Below are positions 62,127-64,000 of a stretch of 64,000 nucleotides of DNA, in pieces (position 1 is the stretch's first letter; each line of letters starts with the position of its first letter). Source of the stretch: Teichococcus oryzae (GTDB lineage: Bacteria > Pseudomonadota > Alphaproteobacteria > Acetobacterales > Acetobacteraceae). The stretch covers positions 186,001 through 250,000 of the forward strand of contig NZ_VUKA01000001.1 in NCBI RefSeq assembly GCF_008386565.1, written 5' to 3'. Under the pieces are notes generated by a model. It saw only the letters and a list, made by a program, of their open reading frames with translations, was not told where the DNA came from and did no database searches. A program made the translations under genes and the position numbers.

Positions 62127-62597
62127 CTATTCGGCCTTCAGCGCCGCGCGCAGCTCGGTCGCCGCCGCAGGATCCAGCATCCCGTGCAGGCGGCCGGCCG
62201 CCAGCCGAGCATAGCGCAGCAGCAGCGATTTGCGCCGCGCCGGCGCCACCTTGTGGGCCGGTGCCGGCCGCAAAATGGCCGCCTCCCCGTCATCGGCGAC
62301 GATCAGCCCGACATCCTCCGGCAGCAGGGCCTGCGGAAAATCCAGGTCCACCGCGAAGAACAGGCGGTCGCACCATTCGCGGTATTCCGGCCATTTCAGG
62401 TCGGTCTGGAAGTCGCGGGCGCAGCTCTTGACCTCGATCGCGGTCAGGCAGCCATCGGCATCCAGGGCCAGGATGTCGAGGCGCCGCCCGCTGGGCAGGG
62501 GCACCTCCAGCAGGGGTGCCCAGCCCAGCCTGCCGCAAAGCCGCGACGCCGCGCGGCAAACGCGCAAAGTCCGTTCAGGTGTTGAGAGTTCCAGCAT
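62127..62597 (-). CDS. mmcB: MmcB family DNA repair protein
   Basis: A 156-residue protein of the restriction-endonuclease-like fold. Asp41, Glu55 and Lys57 in [12 protein letters not shown] and LTAIEVKS form the D-ExK motif. MmcB is an alphaproteobacterial LexA-regulated repair factor linked with ImuABC damage tolerance. The start at 62597 is supported by AGGGCAG; no LexA box was recognised upstream. Divergent from ycgN. Confidence 0.85.
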   Translation of the reverse strand: MLELSTPERTLRVCRAASRLCGRLGWAPLLEVPLPSGRRLDILALDADGCLTAIEVKSCARDFQTDLKWPEYREWCDRLFFAVDLDFPQALLPEDVGLIVADDGEAAILRPAPAHKVAPARRKSLLLRYARLAAGRLHGMLDPAAATELRAALKAE

Positions 62598-62661
62598 CTC
62601 TGCCCTATGTTCGCTCTCCGTTCCCTCCCACGTCAAGCAGTGGCGCCTTAGGATAGATCGA

Positions 62662-63135
62662 ATGGGTGCCGATTTGCCGTTCTGGAAGCGAAAATCCCTG
62701 GCTGCGATGAGCCGCGCCGAGTGGGAAAGCCTGTGCGATGGCTGCGGGCGGTGCTGCCTGCACAAGCTGCGCGACGAGGACACCGAGGAACTGGCCTTCA
62801 CCGCCGTGGCCTGCCGGCTGCTCGACACGGAAAGCTGCCGCTGCCGCGATTATGCCCATCGCCGCGACCATGTGCCCGATTGCGTGCGCCTGACGCCGAA
62901 GCGGCTGGCGCAGATCGACTGGCTGCCCCCTTCCTGCGCTTACCGCCTGGTGGCGGAGGGCAAGGACCTGCCGGAATGGCATCCCCTTGTCTCCGGCCGG
63001 CCGGAAACGGTGCATGAGGCCGGGGCGTCCGTGCGCGGCCGCGCCGTGCCGGAGCGCCAGGCTCGCGACCTTGAGGACCATGTGGTGAACTGGCCGGGAG
63101 AATGGCCAGTACCGCCCATAAGGAAAAGGAGCTGA
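62662..63135 (+). CDS. YcgN family cysteine-cluster protein
   Basis: A 157-residue protein of the YcgN/YkgJ (UPF0260) type. Cys25, Cys28, Cys31 and Cys32 (CDGCGRCC) and further cysteines in [15 protein letters not shown] form the expected zinc or iron cluster; [27 protein letters not shown] is diagnostic. Function unknown. AGGATAGA lies before the ATG. The cupin gene follows after 3 bp. Confidence 0.9.
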   Translation: MGADLPFWKRKSLAAMSRAEWESLCDGCGRCCLHKLRDEDTEELAFTAVACRLLDTESCRCRDYAHRRDHVPDCVRLTPKRLAQIDWLPPSCAYRLVAEGKDLPEWHPLVSGRPETVHEAGASVRGRAVPERQARDLEDHVVNWPGEWPVPPIRKRS

Positions 63136-63138
63136 AGA

Positions 63139-63483
63139 ATGGGAGAAACCAGATTGGGCGGCAAGCCGCCGGCGGAACCCTTGCGCTGCCGCCCGCCGGC
63201 CACGGCGACCCAGCAACTCGATACCGAGGCGGTGCGGGTCACCCGCTGGGATTTTCCGCCGGGCGCGGAAACTGGCTGGCACCGGCATGGCTGGTCCTAT
63301 GTCGTGGTGCCGCTGCACCAGGGCCGCATGATGCTGGAACTGCCCGGCAATGCCACGGCCGAGGTCAATCTGCAGCCGGGCATCTCCTATGAACGGCCTG
63401 CGGGAACCGAGCACAACGTGGTCAATATCGGGGATGCGCCGTTCAGCTTCGTCGAGATCGAGTTGAAGGCTTATCCCGGCTGA
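63139..63483 (+). CDS. cupin domain protein
   Basis: A 114-residue single-domain cupin. His48 and His50 (GWHRHGW) and His92 (GTEHNVVN) are the metal ligands; a ChrR- or RmlC-like barrel is expected. It is 3 bp from ycgN, so co-transcribed. Ligand unknown. Confidence 0.85.
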   Translation: MGETRLGGKPPAEPLRCRPPATATQQLDTEAVRVTRWDFPPGAETGWHRHGWSYVVVPLHQGRMMLELPGNATAEVNLQPGISYERPAGTEHNVVNIGDAPFSFVEIELKAYPG

Positions 63484-63530
63484 GGCCCCGCATCTTGCTC
63501 GCCGATCGGGCCAGCGCAGGAATCATGCCG

Positions 63531-64000
63531 ATGGACTTCAAGGCGCTGCTCGACGCCGCTCCGCGCAACTACCTGGTCATGGATGCGGCGCTGACGCTGG
63601 TATGGGCCAATCGGGCCTATCTGATGGCCACCGGCCGGCGCGCGGAGGACATTCTCGGCCGCAACATCTTCGATGCCTTTCCCGGCGGGCCGCATGATCC
63701 CGACGGGGAAGGGTTGCGGCAGCTCCGCCGGTCTTTGCAGGCGGTGCTGACCCATCGGCAGCCCGACACGATCGCCCTGATCCGCTACGCCATTCCCTCC
63801 GCGATGGGCTTCGAGGATCGGTTCTGGAGCGCTACCCATACCCCGATCCTGGATGAGGCGGGCGAGGTTTCGCTGATCCTGCAGCAAACCGATGACGTGA
63901 CCGAGATGCAACGGCTGCGTCAGGAAGCCGGCACCGGGGCATCCGACCTGCCGCTGGACCTGGAGGAAAGCATCTTCCGGCGTGCCGAGATGGTGTCGCG
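63531..64000 (+). CDS. PAS-domain sensor protein, N-terminal fragment
   Basis: The frame is open to the window edge, so only the first ~156 residues are present. LLDAAPRNYLVMDAALTLVWANRAYLMATGRRAEDILGRNIFDAFP is the opening of a PAS domain, and PILDEAGEVSLILQQTDDVTEM its end. A histidine kinase or response regulator output probably follows. The ATG at 63531 has AGGA about 9 bases upstream; one at 63525 is closer and less likely. Confidence 0.78.
   Translation, partial: MDFKALLDAAPRNYLVMDAALTLVWANRAYLMATGRRAEDILGRNIFDAFPGGPHDPDGEGLRQLRRSLQAVLTHRQPDTIALIRYAIPSAMGFEDRFWSATHTPILDEAGEVSLILQQTDDVTEMQRLRQEAGTGASDLPLDLEESIFRRAEMVS

Overview
The window is a high-GC chromosomal segment of an alphaproteobacterium, most likely Acetobacteraceae (Roseomonas-like). 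This rests on gene content and arrangement: class I lysyl-tRNA synthetase, the rpsF-rpsR-DUF2232-rplI cluster, an Usg protein, YicC-Gmk, MmcB, a stand-alone S24 regulator of the alphaproteobacterial type, and Bug-type solute receptors. The family placement is inference. No rRNA, tRNA, insertion sequence or CRISPR array was seen.

Layout. 1-5714: the tail of a LysR regulator, an exported dienelactone-hydrolase-like enzyme, a Bug receptor with a class III CoA-transferase, and BamB with a YfgM-like partner. 6081-8917: an unusual pair, a V8/trypsin-like protease and a protein of four CarboxypepD_reg-like repeats. 8937-17708: dihydroorotase, a TenA-like protein, a metallo-beta-lactamase protein, asd behind a Thr/Ile-rich leader peptide with alternative hairpins, an SDR, purF, cvpA and radA. 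17709-18285 is a partly AT-rich gap before a large hybrid histidine kinase. 20975-27669 (minus strand) holds rpsF, rpsR, DUF2232, rplI, then dnaB, alr and mlaE-mlaF. 27936-32505 (plus) is the fatty-acid cluster fabD-fabG-acpP-fabF followed by mltG. 32524-41417 holds an SDR, yicC-gmk, an AEC transporter, usg, groES-groEL with two CIRCE operators, a cold-shock protein, a prolyl oligopeptidase and a TerB-like protein. 41478-48043: a DinG-like helicase, and lysS overlapping an MprF-like gene whose transferase domain is cut short.

48154-61738 is the accessory part. An S24 regulator with two palindromic operators in its divergent promoter region is followed by two unknown genes. Then comes a compact podovirus-type particle cassette in T7 order: portal, scaffold, capsid, tail tubular A and B, internal protein, tailspike, small and large terminase, a membrane protein and a SleB-type lysin. 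No integrase, RNA polymerase or replication gene accompanies it. Two short units flank the structural block. Each has a sigma70-like promoter, a near-identical 5' hairpin at exactly the same distance from the -10 box, and a strong intrinsic terminator about 90 nt downstream. They look like paired small RNAs or antitermination/attenuation leaders and are the most novel signal here.

61748-64000 returns to chromosomal genes: DUF952, MmcB, YcgN, a cupin and the start of a PAS sensor protein cut by the window edge.
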